A stretch of DNA of 64,000 nucleotides from Hyaloraphidium curvatum (Eukaryota; Monoblepharomycota; Hyaloraphidiomycetes; Hyaloraphidiales; Hyaloraphidiaceae): NCBI GenBank assembly GCA_025558095.1, contig JAIVFI010000010.1, positions 124,001 through 188,000 of the forward strand, given 5' to 3'. The notes beneath the pieces were generated by a model. It saw only the letters and a list, made by a program, of their open reading frames with translations. It made no database searches and had not been told where the DNA came from. Positions 11,428 through 21,700 of this stretch are shown here, piece after piece; position 1 is the stretch's first letter, and each line of letters opens with the position of its first letter. Position numbers and translations under genes: made by a program.

Positions 11428-11692
11428 TGCGGGCGGACGTGCCGGCGCGGTGGCCGCCCACCTTTGCCGTCGCTGTTGATGTCGCGCGGGTCCGCGGCGA
11501 CCGTTGCGGATTTCATTGGCGCGGCGGACATCGCTGCGGCGGGGGAGCGGGCGGGATGGGCGGGATTGGGGCCTCGGTGTCGGCAGTGCCCAAGAACCCA
11601 GGGAGACAGAGGACGCGATGACCGATTCACCCGAGCAAGCATCAACTTCTCGGGGTGTTCCATCTTCAGAATAGAGGATAGCAAAGCTCCGG

Positions 11693-12800
11693 TCAAACCA
11701 CAGAGCAGCAGGTCCCGATGTTCCCCGCCGTCATCCCCTGCGCCGTGAAGCACTGCCCCGCCCCGCCCCCCGTCGCCCCGCTGGCAGCGTCGCACGCGAT
11801 CGCCTGGTTGTCGGCCGTGAGCACAGGCCACGTATCGGGCGCGGCGTTGCACATGACCGCGCAGGGCTTGAGGTTGACGGCGACGTAGTCGTATTCGACG
11901 CAGCAGAACTCGCTGTTGACGGCGAAGCACGCGCCCGTGGAGCTCGTGGAGCCCGCGGGGAGGAGGGCGGCGTTCTGGGGGTTGCAGGCGCGGCCGGAGG
12001 AGGCAAAGTTGGGGCAGCGGTAGTAGGAGTTGGTGTTGTTGATGCAGGGGATGAGCGTGTTCTGCGGATCGATCGGTGGGCACGAGCGCGCGAGATGGGA
12101 GCCGAGTCGGGCGCTCACGTTGATGAACGGGGTAGATGTGGTCGAGAGAGTGGCAGTAGTCGATATGGCTGCTGTGGTGCTCGACAGAGTCAGCGTGACG
12201 GTCCGTGTTGTCTTCTTGGTCAGGATCTTGGTACCGATCGTTCTTGTGATTGTGACGGTCTTGCGAGCCGGGCAGCAGTATGCGAGGTTGCCGCCCTTTG
12301 ACGAGCGCTTGACCAGGGAGGTTCCGCTCGGGCACGCAGGGCAGAGATGCCGTGGTAGGAGGCGCGCTCGCGAGTCATCCATGGGGTGGTCCTCTGCGAC
12401 GGCATCGGCCGCGACATCCCTTCCGAAGAGAAAGGCAGATGCAGCGGCTTCGGGGCCGGTCGACGCCCCGCCGGCCGCGGCACGCGATGCGCTGCGCAGC
12501 CCGACGCGCGCGCCGTTGCCGGCCACCGCGGTCGCCGTGACGGTGCGCACCGCCGTGCGCGTGGCATACCGCGCGACGATCACGGTCTTTGCCGTGGGAC
12601 CGGCGCAGCAGCAGCCGCTCGCGTAGGCGCACCCCGCGCAGCTGCACGGGCGGGAGGTCAGCGCGGCGTGCTGTGCCGCGGGGGATCGCGCACCATCGGT
12701 CGCCCGCGGCGAAGCGGGGGCCGCCGCCGCCCGCGGCGGACGCAGCTCGGACGAGCGCGAGAACAGCAATTAGCACGAGAAAGGCCGCAACCCGGGGCAT
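11693..12800 (-). CDS. Secreted Cys-rich protein with TVTIT-type repeats
   Basis: Unrecognised secreted protein. The start at 12800 is preferred over an in-frame ATG at 12863 because it begins directly with a signal peptide (MPRVAAFLVLIAVLALVRA). A 52-nt intron (12642-12693) joins this to the long exon, giving 351 residues. Two similar units follow, each a Cys cluster then a Thr/Val run: CCAGCAYASGCCCAGPTAKTV and CPACPSG...YCCPARKTVTIT. A Thr/Ser-rich linker leads to a Cys-rich C-terminal domain of about 130 residues with paired Cys (EFCCVEYD, TCCSVV at the end). A second, in-frame 57-nt stretch starting GTGAGCG and ending CCGCAG inside the linker may be another intron. The Thr/Val style resembles the secreted gene at 1.8-4.3 kb. 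Confidence 0.65.
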
Positions 12801-13222
12801 CGTGGCTGCGGCGGGGGGCTTCGGTCGGGTTTCGGGGGGAGCGGGCACAGCCAGGCGGATCAACCGTCCGCAACACTCTCCGTGGTAGCCGCGGGAGAAA
12901 GCGGTCGAGGGCGACGATTGCTAGCTTCCACATCAAGTCCCAGTACTGCTTCCAAAGGCTGGACGCCCCGGGACATGGCGATAAGCTTGATGCCCTCTCC
13001 GCCGCATTTCTGTACTCGGCACGATGGTGCAGCTGCAGAGGTCGCCTGCTGAGAATCACACACGAGCCAACTCTGTAGCCACTCGCTTCTGATCGTTCGC
13101 ACGAGATTCTGCATTTGCTGTTGTCCACTTGGTTGATCGATTGAGGCATGAACGATGGCGCGAGTGTCTCCCAGGTGCCTGGCCGGGACATCTCGAGACC
13201 TGCCGGCGTTGCTCAACGCGCG
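12801..13222. other. Divergent intergenic region between secreted protein and SDR
   Basis: Probably holds both promoters of a divergently transcribed pair. An in-frame ATG at 13148 could extend the plus-strand dehydrogenase by 25 residues. No RNA gene or repeat is seen. Confidence 0.45.
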
Positions 13223-13945
13223 ATGGCCTCCCCCGCCGCGAAGAAGATCGCGCTCATCACCGGCGTCGGCCGCGGCACCGGCATCGCCCTCGTGCGGCGC
13301 TTCGCCGCGGGCGGCTACCGCGTCGCGATGCTGGCCCGCGACCAGGCCCGCCTCGCCGAGTTCGCCCGGGAGAACCCGGACCTGCTGGTCCCCTTCCCCT
13401 GCGACGTGGCCGACCTCGCGCAGCTCGAGGCGACCGTCGCCCGCGTCAAGGCCGAGCTGGGCCACATCTCGGTCGTCGTCCACAACGCCGTGTCGGCCGC
13501 GTCGATGGGCAGCTACCTGGACGCCAAGCCCGAGGACTTTGAGCGCAACTTCCGGGTCAACGCGACGGCGCTGCTCCGCCTGAGCCAGCTCACCGTGCCG
13601 GACATGGTGGCCGCCGGCGGCGGCGCGATCCTCGCGACGGGCAACACCTCGGCGTACCGCGGCAAGCCCACGTTCGCCTCGTACGCGCCCACCAAGGCCG
13701 CCCAGCGCATCCTGCTCGAGGCCATCGCCCGCACCTCGGGCCCCAAGGGCGTCCACGCGGCCTACGTGGCCATCGACGCCGCGATCGACATGGAGCCCGT
13801 GCGGAGCAAGTGGTTCCCGGAAAAGCCGGAGGAGTTCTTCGCCAAGACGGAGGACATTGCCGAGGAGTGCTTCAGGATCGTGCACCAGCCGAGGTCGACG
13901 TGGACGTTCGACGTGATGATCAGGCCCTTTGGGGAGACCTGGTGA
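13223..13945 (+). CDS. Short-chain dehydrogenase/reductase (classical SDR)
   Basis: NAD(P)-dependent oxidoreductase of about 240 residues in one exon, the usual size for a classical SDR. The cofactor loop is TGVGRGTGIAL (TGxxxGxG), the adenine-ring motif is HNAV, and the catalytic Tyr/Lys pair is in SYAPTKAA with the catalytic Ser in TGNTSAY. The start at 13223 places the motif 12 residues in, as is normal; the upstream ATG at 13148 remains possible. The C-terminus lacks a membrane helix. It is intronless and resembles bacterial-type SDRs of unknown substrate. It is convergent with a broken SDR of a different subfamily 100 bp downstream. Confidence 0.85.
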   Translation: MASPAAKKIALITGVGRGTGIALVRRFAAGGYRVAMLARDQARLAEFARENPDLLVPFPCDVADLAQLEATVARVKAELGHISVVVHNAVSAASMGSYLDAKPEDFERNFRVNATALLRLSQLTVPDMVAAGGGAILATGNTSAYRGKPTFASYAPTKAAQRILLEAIARTSGPKGVHAAYVAIDAAIDMEPVRSKWFPEKPEEFFAKTEDIAEECFRIVHQPRSTWTFDVMIRPFGETW

Positions 13946-14049
13946 TCCGCGGATCGGGGAGATTGGGAACCGAGGGAACGGGGGGTCAGACCTCCGGAAT
14001 GTGCCTCTGATCTAGAGTATACAGTAACGTTGCGGGATTGGCATTGCCT

Positions 14050-14668
14050 TCAAGGCTCGATCTCGGGCATCTTCATCCGTTCCACCCCGGCCTCTCCAAA
14101 GAACATCTCGCTGAGCGCCTCCCAATGTTTCGGCACCCCACCGGCGTAGACATGCTGCCCCCCGTCGACAGAAATGGACTCGCCGGTAATCCAGCTGCTT
14201 TCGGGCCCGGCGAGGAAGCGCACGAGGTCGGCGGGGTCGCCGACGTCGCCGACGCGCTTGAGGATCTGGTTCTCGGTGTAGGACGGGAAGAGCGGGGTGC
14301 CGAGGGCTGGTGCAATCAGCTCGGTGGGGATCAGACCGGGCTGCGGTGCGAGAAGGAGAAGGAGTCAGTAAGGCCGCTCGCTGATCTTGCCGTGCGAAGC
14401 CCACCATGACCGAATTGACGCGGATTCCGTAGGATCCCAGGTCCGCCGCCGCGGCCCTGACAGTCGCGCAAACGGCGCTCTTGCTGACGGCATAGGCGGA
14501 GTGGTACTTCATGGTTCGCACGCTGTGCAGACTGGAGATGGCGACGATGGAGGTGGTCGGGGGCCTTAGGGGCTTGTCCACGGGCAGGGATGCCGCGGTC
14601 TTGGCGAGGTAAGGCGCGGAATGTTTGACGATGAGGAAGAAGGAGGTGACGTTGAGGTCCATCGTGTA
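14050..14668 (-). pseudogene. 5'-truncated short-chain dehydrogenase
   Basis: Only the C-terminal half of a classical SDR is present. Two exons (14668-14405, 14340-14050; intron 64 nt) encode MDLNVTSFFLIVK, the catalytic SAYAVSKSA, then VNSVM-PGLIPTEL and the C-terminal ITGESISVDGGQHVY. These are the alpha-4 helix through the C-terminus of the family. The N-terminal Rossmann half, with TGxxxGxG and the NNAG motif, is not found in any minus-strand frame between this point and the tRNA-Gln gene 300 bp upstream, nor in the 700 bp beyond it. A protein without the cofactor site could not work as a dehydrogenase, so this is treated as a remnant; an unseen distant first exon is the alternative. Confidence 0.6.
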
Positions 14669-14957
14669 CTGCGGGTGGGCACGGCACAAGGTAACCGGGG
14701 GAGTAGGGATGCACACTTCGGCACTGCCACGGAGCGGCCGTGCAAGCACCTTCGAAACGCCTTCTTCGAGCCCTCCAAGTTGGGCAACGTGGGAAGGCGA
14801 TTTGAATGGTCTGTTCCCGCCGCGGATGCGGCTGGCGGAGCGCGCGTCGGGGGAGCAGGGGCCGGGAGCTGGCGCGGCGCCGGGGCGGCGGGCAAGGACC
14901 GCCCGCCCGGCCCAGAGGAAGCAGGGAAAGAAATCCTGCAGTGCCGAAAAGGGTAAT

Positions 14958-14965
14958 AAAAAAAA
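14958..14965 (-). terminator. RNA polymerase III terminator of tRNA-Gln
   Basis: Eight consecutive T on the minus strand begin two nucleotides after the tRNA 3' end, the standard Pol III stop signal. Confidence 0.8.
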
Positions 14966-14967
14966 CG

Positions 14968-15081
14968 AGGTCCATCTCGGGTTCGAACCGAGGTCTGGGG
15001 ATGAACTTCCTACGACTAGCAACAGAAATGCCAGCTAGCTGGTTCAAAGTCCCCCGTGCTCAGCCTCTACACCAATGGACC
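14968..15081 (-). tRNA. tRNA-Gln (anticodon UUG) with 41-nt intron
   Basis: On the minus strand a complete cloverleaf can be drawn. The acceptor GGTCCAT pairs with ATGGACC; the D arm is GTGT...GCAC; the anticodon stem GGGGA pairs with TCCCC around loop CTTTGAA with anticodon TTG; the T arm is CTCGG-TTCGAAC-CCGAG; the discriminator is T. The anticodon loop is interrupted after position 37 by a 41-nt intron, the normal site for eukaryotic nuclear tRNA introns. The T arm supplies the B box. A run of eight T follows immediately. Confidence 0.92.
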
Positions 15082-15823
15082 AACGACACTCTAAATCCAG
15101 GTAAAGGAAAGAACAACGCGTTCGCGAAGCTCAGTGACGCGATGGTCACGTCCAGGGAAAGGAAAGAACAGGCTTCGCACCGCCAGCACGAGGATCGACT
15201 GTTGCAGGTCCGCGCGGCGGCGTCTCCGGCCCTGGCATCGCGACGTGCCGCGCGGAGCAAGATCCAAGTTCGATGTTCGTCCGCGCAACGCGGCCCCTCC
15301 GCGTCGACTCTCGGCCACAAGCGAACGATCGGGCGCGCGAACAAGAGACGGTTTCCAAACGAATTCGGGCGCGGGAGAAGTGCTTGGCACGCTGCAGTTT
15401 GATGAAAGCTTTTGATAGTGCTCGACTTTGCATGTGTTGGAACTACGCGGGCTGCCGGCTTGGAGGGGGCTCGGGTCCCCCTCTTCCGGACCTCGTTGCT
15501 CTCGAAAATCCCACCTTCCGGACCAAACGGTGCCAGCGAATCCTGTCAATTTATCATTTTCTTTGCCGCTATCTGCATATATTAGCGGCGGATCGCCCGC
15601 CGGCCGAGAAAAGGCCAGATGCGACGGCGGCAGCGAGAAACTCGCCCCGCGCGTCTTCCGAGGATACCCCTCCGCCGTGCCCTCGAAACCCCACCCGATC
15701 GGTCCGCTGGGTGTTCCCGTACCGTATTTTGCCCGAATCGGCCGTCCGCTGCGCGGTCGGAGCGTTCTGGTCCCAGGAAACCGATCCAATTAGTCGTCGC
15801 AATTCAGGGTCCTGCGGCTGGTG
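15082..15823. other. Intergenic, no supported gene
   Basis: Between the tRNA gene and the transposon. Overlapping open frames of up to 232 residues occur on both strands but none shows a domain, a splice-consistent continuation or a credible start. A 20-bp near-perfect direct repeat (TCCAGGNAAAGGAAAGAACA, at about 15096 and 15151) lies just upstream of the tRNA. Confidence 0.5.
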
Positions 15824-15829
15824 CATCGG

Positions 15830-15845
15830 AGGGCCCACAGCTCTC
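15830..15845 (+). repeat. Left terminal inverted repeat
   Basis: AGGGCCCACAGCTCTC, exact reverse complement of 16924-16939. It is preceded by CATCGG, which recurs directly after the right repeat. Confidence 0.8.
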
Positions 15846-15850
15846 TATAC

Positions 15851-15955
15851 CGACCGGGATAAAGTCGGCCGATGCCCGGATAATGCCGGATAACGGCCTC
15901 TGGCTGCCGGATAACGCTCTGCTTGGCCGGATAACGCCCTGCGGGGCCGGATAAC
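15851..15955 (+). repeat. Left subterminal GGATAACG array
   Basis: Six occurrences of (G/C)CCGGATAA(C/T)G-like units. The last four are GCCGGATAACG spaced 20-21 bp apart, i.e. close to two helical turns, so a protein bound at each would sit on the same face of the DNA. Confidence 0.7.
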
Positions 15956-16260
15956 GGGGGTTCTGGCCACAGGAGCGGCGCGGTGGCTCTAGTTTTGAAA
16001 GCGGGGGAGAACAACGACCCTCCTGCGCGATTTTCACCATACAAAGCACGATACTACTGGGAGTTTGAGGGGCAGTTTCGTGTTTTGAAGGCCGCGGACT
16101 CCGCTTCCGGGTGCGGGGTCGCCCGAAGTCGCCCGCTCGCGGGCACGGTCCGGCGGCGCCGCCGACGCCGCGCGTCCTGAGCGGCCCACTTTCGGAGGCT
16201 CCCTTCAAGCTCCCACCCCTCGTGCCTGGGGACGACGCTCTCCGTGGCCCGATTCAGTTG

Positions 16261-16276
16261 GTAACCACGTGGTTAC
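16261..16276. repeat. 16-bp perfect palindrome around CACGTG
   Basis: GTAACCACGTGGTTAC reads the same on both strands and is centred on an E-box-like CACGTG. It lies inside the transposon after CCGATTCAGTTG. A related palindrome, GTCACCACATGGTGAC, lies at 16496-16511 after CCCATTCAGT, so the segment looks internally duplicated. Confidence 0.7.
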
Positions 16277-16809
16277 GAACAAGGTTTGAGAATTGCGGTC
16301 GGAGTTCGATGGCCCGACCGCGCACGGGGCCGACCTCGCGTAGCACAACCAGCGCGCACCGCAACATCTTATTCGTAGCCCAGGCTGCAGAAGACGCTGG
16401 TCGGTATTGCCGGCGTCTGTGCAGGACCGGATTGAGCCCGCTCCCCTGCTGTCGCCCGCCCGTCATTGCGCTCTCCCCGCGCCGGGGCCCATTCAGTCAC
16501 CACATGGTGACAGACGGAGATGCGGCCACGGGAGCACGCACAGTCCGGGAGAAGCAAAAGAGCGCTTGTGGACGATGTCGGATTCATTTGGCCTGCTCTC
16601 GCGAACCAGGGTCCGGGAGTCGCGGACGACTTTCGGGGCCAGCAAACTCCGCACTGCAGATAGGAACGACCGTAGCACGAAGAGTGGTCGGAGAAGACAG
16701 CTCCCCACTTGGAATTGTTGTCCATTAGTGCTAGAATAGGAAGCATGAGCGGGCACTTGCTTCCCGCCATTCAGTTCCCTGTCCCGCCCGGCCAGGACCC
16801 CCACGGAGT

Positions 16810-16918
16810 CGGATAACGCCCCTCCCGCGCCGGATAACGCCGGATAACGCACGCCGACGGCCGGATATCGGTGCCGGCAGTCGGATAACGGGGCCCGGAA
16901 ACCCGGATAACGGATAAT
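16810..16918 (+). repeat. Right subterminal GGATAACG array
   Basis: At least six copies of CGGATAACG or close variants (GGATATCG, GGATAATA) with irregular spacing, in the same plus orientation as the left array. It ends a few bases inside the right terminal repeat. Confidence 0.7.
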
Positions 16919-16923
16919 ATCCG

Positions 16924-16939
16924 GAGAGCTGTGGGCCCT
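16924..16939 (-). repeat. Right terminal inverted repeat
   Basis: GAGAGCTGTGGGCCCT, reverse complement of the left repeat, followed by the direct copy of CATCGG. Confidence 0.8.
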
Positions 16940-16945
16940 CATCGG

Positions 16946-18777
16946 GCGCAGTTGCCGAATGCTCGGCCGCCTTCTCCCATCGCGATGGAGGTCGACGTGC
17001 CGGAGCCGGTCCCTCGGACCGAGGAAGGAGCGTTGCCGACGATTCCACCGGAATGGCAGAATGGTTTGGACGATCCCGAGGCGGGCGAGCTCGCTGACGC
17101 GGACTCGGGCGACAAAGATCCGGGCACGGTGTCCAAAGACAGAAGACGAGGGCTCGAGTTACGTTACTTTGACCACCCGATCCTGCTGCCGTGGATCCAG
17201 GGCAGGGAGATGGGGAGGCAAAGAAGAGCCTCCACATGAGCAACACGACCCCTTTGACAGCGAGCACGCGCCTAATGAGAACGGCCAGGAAGGCGAGCTA
17301 CTTTACGAGCCAAGAAGAACTTCACCAAGATCGGCCTTGATGAGGTTGTGTACTGCCCGCTCCGTTTCATCGGGATCGGACGGCATGGATCCCAGCGAAG
17401 CAGGAGCAGGCTGTGGCGGCGCTGGGCTTGCGAAGCGCATCGTCCTGCACCCTATTGCGGCGTGCCAAGGCGCAGCGCTGCCCAGCGGCCTAGACCAAGA
17501 GAAAGCGCAATCTGAAAAGCGCGGCGCGGGCCCCGCCGGGGCTCCAACGCCGGCGCGCAACTGTGCTCTCCGCGCCGCCCAACTCTCCCGTATCGCGGTC
17601 CCTCTCCCAGCCAGCGGGCCGCTGCCGGCGTCTCCGTGGCGGGTAGAGCTCGGAGGGGCTCCCCGCGTACCGCTACTTTGACCGCCGCTGCCCGATGGGC
17701 TTCCGGACCGCGCGGGGGACCGCCGACCTCTGCTCGCCCGTAACCTCGCTCGGCTCCCATTCCCGGCTCGTCGAGGCGGACAACCACATCCTGGATGATC
17801 CTGGGAGGGTCTTGAACGGGGTCGCACATCCCGGCGGCACGCACGGCTCGGCCACACCCTTGTCACGGGTCGCCTTCGCTCCCACCGCGCTTCGGACCGC
17901 AACTCCGGCGAGAACAGTACATCGACCCATTTGCAGTAGACCTGATACCTGAACTGGAAGAGCTGGCAACGTCCAGGTCTCCGCGTGATCCAGCTGGCCC
18001 TTGCTGTGGATCGTGTCGCGGAGCTGGGGGTCCTTTCGCCCAATTGCCGTGGGCCTGTCGCCGCTGCTGCTATTTGAGATCGTTCTTCAGCAGTGGCGGT
18101 AGATTTTGGGCGCCCTGCGTGCGGGACTGCCACCGTTGGGCACGCAGATCCCGGCCAACGTTTGTCTGCCGTCCCAGGAAGGGGCGTCACGCTGCTGGAG
18201 CCGTTCTCGCGCTGGTGCCCGGGGCTGGTTGTGCGTGGCTTCGCTTATGATGGTACTTGGAGACTGAGCTGCCCTCGCTGCCGCGGCAACCTTGAGCTTA
18301 GCGGCCCTCACCGAGTTGCTCCGCTGCGACTCGGGCGAAACCACGTGGTGGAAGCTTCCGGCTTGGTTTCCTGCTTGAGAAGGGGATCGCGTGACATTTG
18401 GACCCGACGAGCACTCGAGGGAAGCACTTCCACGCGTGCTGAAGGACATGGCACTGGCCGAGGACTCGATGGTTGTCTCTTGGGTCCCCAAGCCCGGCGC
18501 AGAGTCGTGGGCGACACAGGATATGGTGACTTTGAAGAGCTTTGCCTTCTTTGGCGATACGGCGGCGTCTTCCGCATTGTACTTCCATGACCTACGAGAT
18601 AAGCTGGTGGACCAGCGCGTTAGCTTTGGCAAACGATCTGAGGGAATAGTGTACTGGCGCGACATCTGGTATAGACTTTGGTCTCTCTACTCTAGCTTCG
18701 GTCGGCTCCGTCTGTCCTTGCTCTGGCCGTACCCTCTGTCCTTGCTACCCGTCTGTCCTTGCTCTGGCCGTACCCTC
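16946..18777. other. Long region without a confident gene
   Basis: About 1.8 kb between the transposon and the 1224-residue gene. A plus-strand frame from ATG 16985 (84 residues, acidic, ending RQRRAST) and another at 18391 (containing AEDSMVVSWVPKPG and LYFHDLRDKLVDQR) have coding-like composition, but neither joins to a complete model. A two-copy tandem repeat with unit CCGTCTGTCCTTGCTCTGGC... lies at about 18700-18780, just after the stop of the minus-strand gene. Confidence 0.4.
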
Positions 18778-21700
18778 TCAAACGTTCTCCTTCAAGCGCC
18801 GCCGCTTTTCAGACCCCTCGCCAAACCCTGCCCCCGGCCGCTTCTCGCCAATCGGCGTGTTGCTCGAGCGTCCGGGGCTCGGAGCAAGCGGCTTGGCAGG
18901 AGCCCGAGGCGGGGACGGAGGGCCGGCCGTCGGGGGCGCGGGCGTCGGCGCACTCGACTTGGATCCCTACGCGATCAGTCAACGACGGTGTCGGAAGAAG
19001 CAGAAAGGAGCTCACCTGCTTGACGGCCGGAGCCGCCAAAGTCAGCGTCGCCTGCTTCTTCGACGGCGGCTTGGGGATGTTCCAGCCGAAGAGCCTGTCG
19101 AGTCCAACCGCCCGGAGCTTGTCCCAGGTCTTCGTCTTCGAGGTGTCCGGCAGTCTCGCTATCGCGACGATGTTGGCCTGGATCTCGGCAGGCAGCTCCG
19201 CGAAGGACCCGATCTCGGCCACGACAGTGCAGGGCCTCTTGGCCAACTGCGCCTCCTTGCACTTGTGCTGGATCTGCCCAGAGCCGGTGCGCAGCGCCCA
19301 GGAGGTGCACTTTCGGTCCTTGTTGCCGCAGGTTGCGACCCGGATCAGCACTGCCGGGTTGTCGAGGATGTGTTCGACAATCAAACGGAGGTTGTCACGG
19401 TCGCTGACATAGCTGCCGCGAAGGTGATCAGGAACCTGCACAGCGACGTCCTGGTTCTCAAGCAAAAGGTGAAAGGCCGCGAGAAAAGCCACGTCAAAGT
19501 CAAACGGCTTCTTTGTCGACTCATAGACGCAACCGTGGTCGAGGTTGATCTTGGAAAAGTCGAGGCTGCGCAGATGCGCAGGGAGGAGCTGGCGATTCCT
19601 GGGAAATGCAAGTCAGTGAAGTCGGACAGGCAATGTCATCATGCCACGCACCGGTTGAGGACCCTGTGTGCGTGAAGTTCCACCAAACCCAGCCTGGTCA
19701 ACTCTTCCGGCGAAACTCGCCGCTCGCCGCCCATCCAAGCGATCTCGTGCGGCCACCAGACCCGAGTCTCCGTCACGGCCTTTTGATCGAGCCCAGACTC
19801 AATGTGCCGATGGAAGGTGTTGTTCTTTTCCCCAAGAACCGGGCCTGGGGTGTCGCAACGACCTTTCTCGTTGCACTCGAAGATGTAGAGCGGATGTTGG
19901 GACTGAGGCTTTCCCTGCTGGCCGAAGAGGCCGTCCTTGGTGACGAGGTACTGCAGCGCTTCTTTGATCGCCTTCTGGCTCGTCCATGTGCTCTTGAGGC
20001 CCTTCGGCACGCCGGCCTGGAGAATCTTGCGGTCCGCAATCCACTTGTCCTTCGCGGGCCCTTGAACCTTCCGGGCAATGTTTTCGTCGCCGACTCCCAC
20101 CCGAGCTGGGTACCGGGGAAGAGTGCCGTCAGACGAAACCATGTGTAGCGGAATGCTGGCGCTCACCTGCAGCCGTAAGGTTCCTGTCCTCGGGGACCGA
20201 GTTCAGATACGCGGCGGCCGCCTCAGGGTCCTGGCGGAACTGCTTCGGCACAGCTCCGAGCCCGGAAGCGGTCAATTTGGCCGGGAGACCAAACTCCTGC
20301 GCCTTCTTGACCTCGGCCAGGATGCTGCTCACAGAGTCTCGACGCTCCGCGGAGTCGGGCTGGCCCGAGGTTACTGCCTCCTTTGACACCCTCTTGGCAG
20401 CGTTCACCTCCGCCAGCTCGGATCGCTCCGCGATAATGTCGGCCGCAGACTTGCCCGAATCAAGGAGCTCAACGTCGTGCTTCAACCGCGCCGTCTTGAT
20501 TCGGGAAGAACCGGCCCAGGATTCCACGGCAGCAAGCTCCTTCTTTTCCAGCTCCAGGGCCCCGGAGATGCCGAGCTCCCGCTTGGCCCCGTTAACGAGC
20601 TCGAGGGTCTTCTCCAAATAGATCTTGAGAGCCGCGGCGTCGGCGTCCCGCGGAGGAACATCACCAGCGAGAAGTTGCGCAGACACGACAACGTTGGTGA
20701 CGCGAGTACCGAGCGCGGCAAAGTAGTTGACCCTCCTCACGAGCTTTCGAAGCAATGGGTCTTTCTTGACCCTGCCGTGGTCGAAGTGCGGGGTGAACAG
20801 AGCAAGGTCGAGTTGGTCAGGTCCGAACGGAGCGATGGTCGTGATATCGACAAACTCCAGGAGGTTCTGCAACTTCAGCTTCCGACAGTTCAAGTCCCCG
20901 ACCTTCTCCATGTCAATCAGAGATTCCCAATGGTCCAAAGAATCAGGTCCAAAGTCGTCGCGGAGGTTGTCCAACAAGAGAGCAGGACTAATGCCGGGTC
21001 TCCACACGTCGCGCAGCAGATGGTTCAGCATCGAGCCAGCAGATTCGGCCGAATACCCTTCGATGTGGATCGGTCGCAATGCCTTGAGAATCAGCGATGA
21101 GTTGACGAGGCCGACCCACGCAGGGTCGTGCACCAGCGACGACCACCAGGAGTCAGTCATGGGCCCGAAGCTCGACGCAACGAAGTGAGCGTACTCCGCG
21201 TCGCTCATGGCGTTGCGTTGCGATGCAGTGAGACACGGAATCGACGGGTTGGCGGCCAGCTTCGTGAGCTCAAACTCGAGCGGTCCTCGGCCCATGAGTC
21301 CGAGGCGGTTCTGGAAGCCAGCGGCGTAGCGCTCTTGGTGGCCTTGGCGAGACACGTCGTGGAACAGCAGGAAATTGACGAGCTCGCCGGAGACGATCGG
21401 CACGGTGCCCGCTCGGGCGATGGCGGCGCGGAAGCACTCCAGGTCGGGCTCCGGGCCCATGTCCTTGAAGTCAGAGAGAACCCGGAAGCAGAGGTCCTTG
21501 ATCGACCTCATGGTCAAGCCGACGTCCAGGTTTGTCACGAGCTGAGGGCGCACGTCCAATGACCGGGCACCGGAGAGCTTCGCGACCTCTTGCCACTTCG
21601 AAGCTTCCCACGCGTCGACGGCGTTCCGGCGCAGCAGAAGATCCTCGTCGATCCGAAGAGGCTCTGGAGCGAAGCCTCCAAGGTCGCTGTTCAGGGTTGA

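Larger units (their letters stand above)
15830..16939. mobile_element. Non-autonomous TIR DNA transposon (1,110 bp)
   Basis: The ends are a perfect 16-bp inverted repeat: AGGGCCCACAGCTCTC at 15830-15845 and its reverse complement at 16924-16939. The element is flanked on both sides by the same six bases, CATCGG (15824-15829 and 16940-16945), as expected of a target-site duplication. Near each end are clustered GGATAACG repeats, the kind of subterminal transposase-binding array seen in hAT-, Mutator- and MITE-type elements. No open frame inside resembles a transposase, so the copy is taken to be non-autonomous and mobilised in trans. The superfamily is not determined: a 6-bp duplication does not fit hAT (8) or Mutator (9) neatly. 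Confidence 0.75.

Noticed and set aside
15851-15955. CRISPR-like array of short regular repeats (GCCGGATAACG every 20 bp)
   Set aside because: Units are only about 11 bp with about 9-bp gaps, far too short for spacers, there are no cas genes and the genome is eukaryotic. They lie just inside a transposon end and are explained as subterminal repeats.
17303-18190. 295-codon minus-strand open frame
   Set aside because: Arg/Ser/Pro-rich composition typical of a chance frame in GC-rich DNA, with no domain or splice-consistent continuation.
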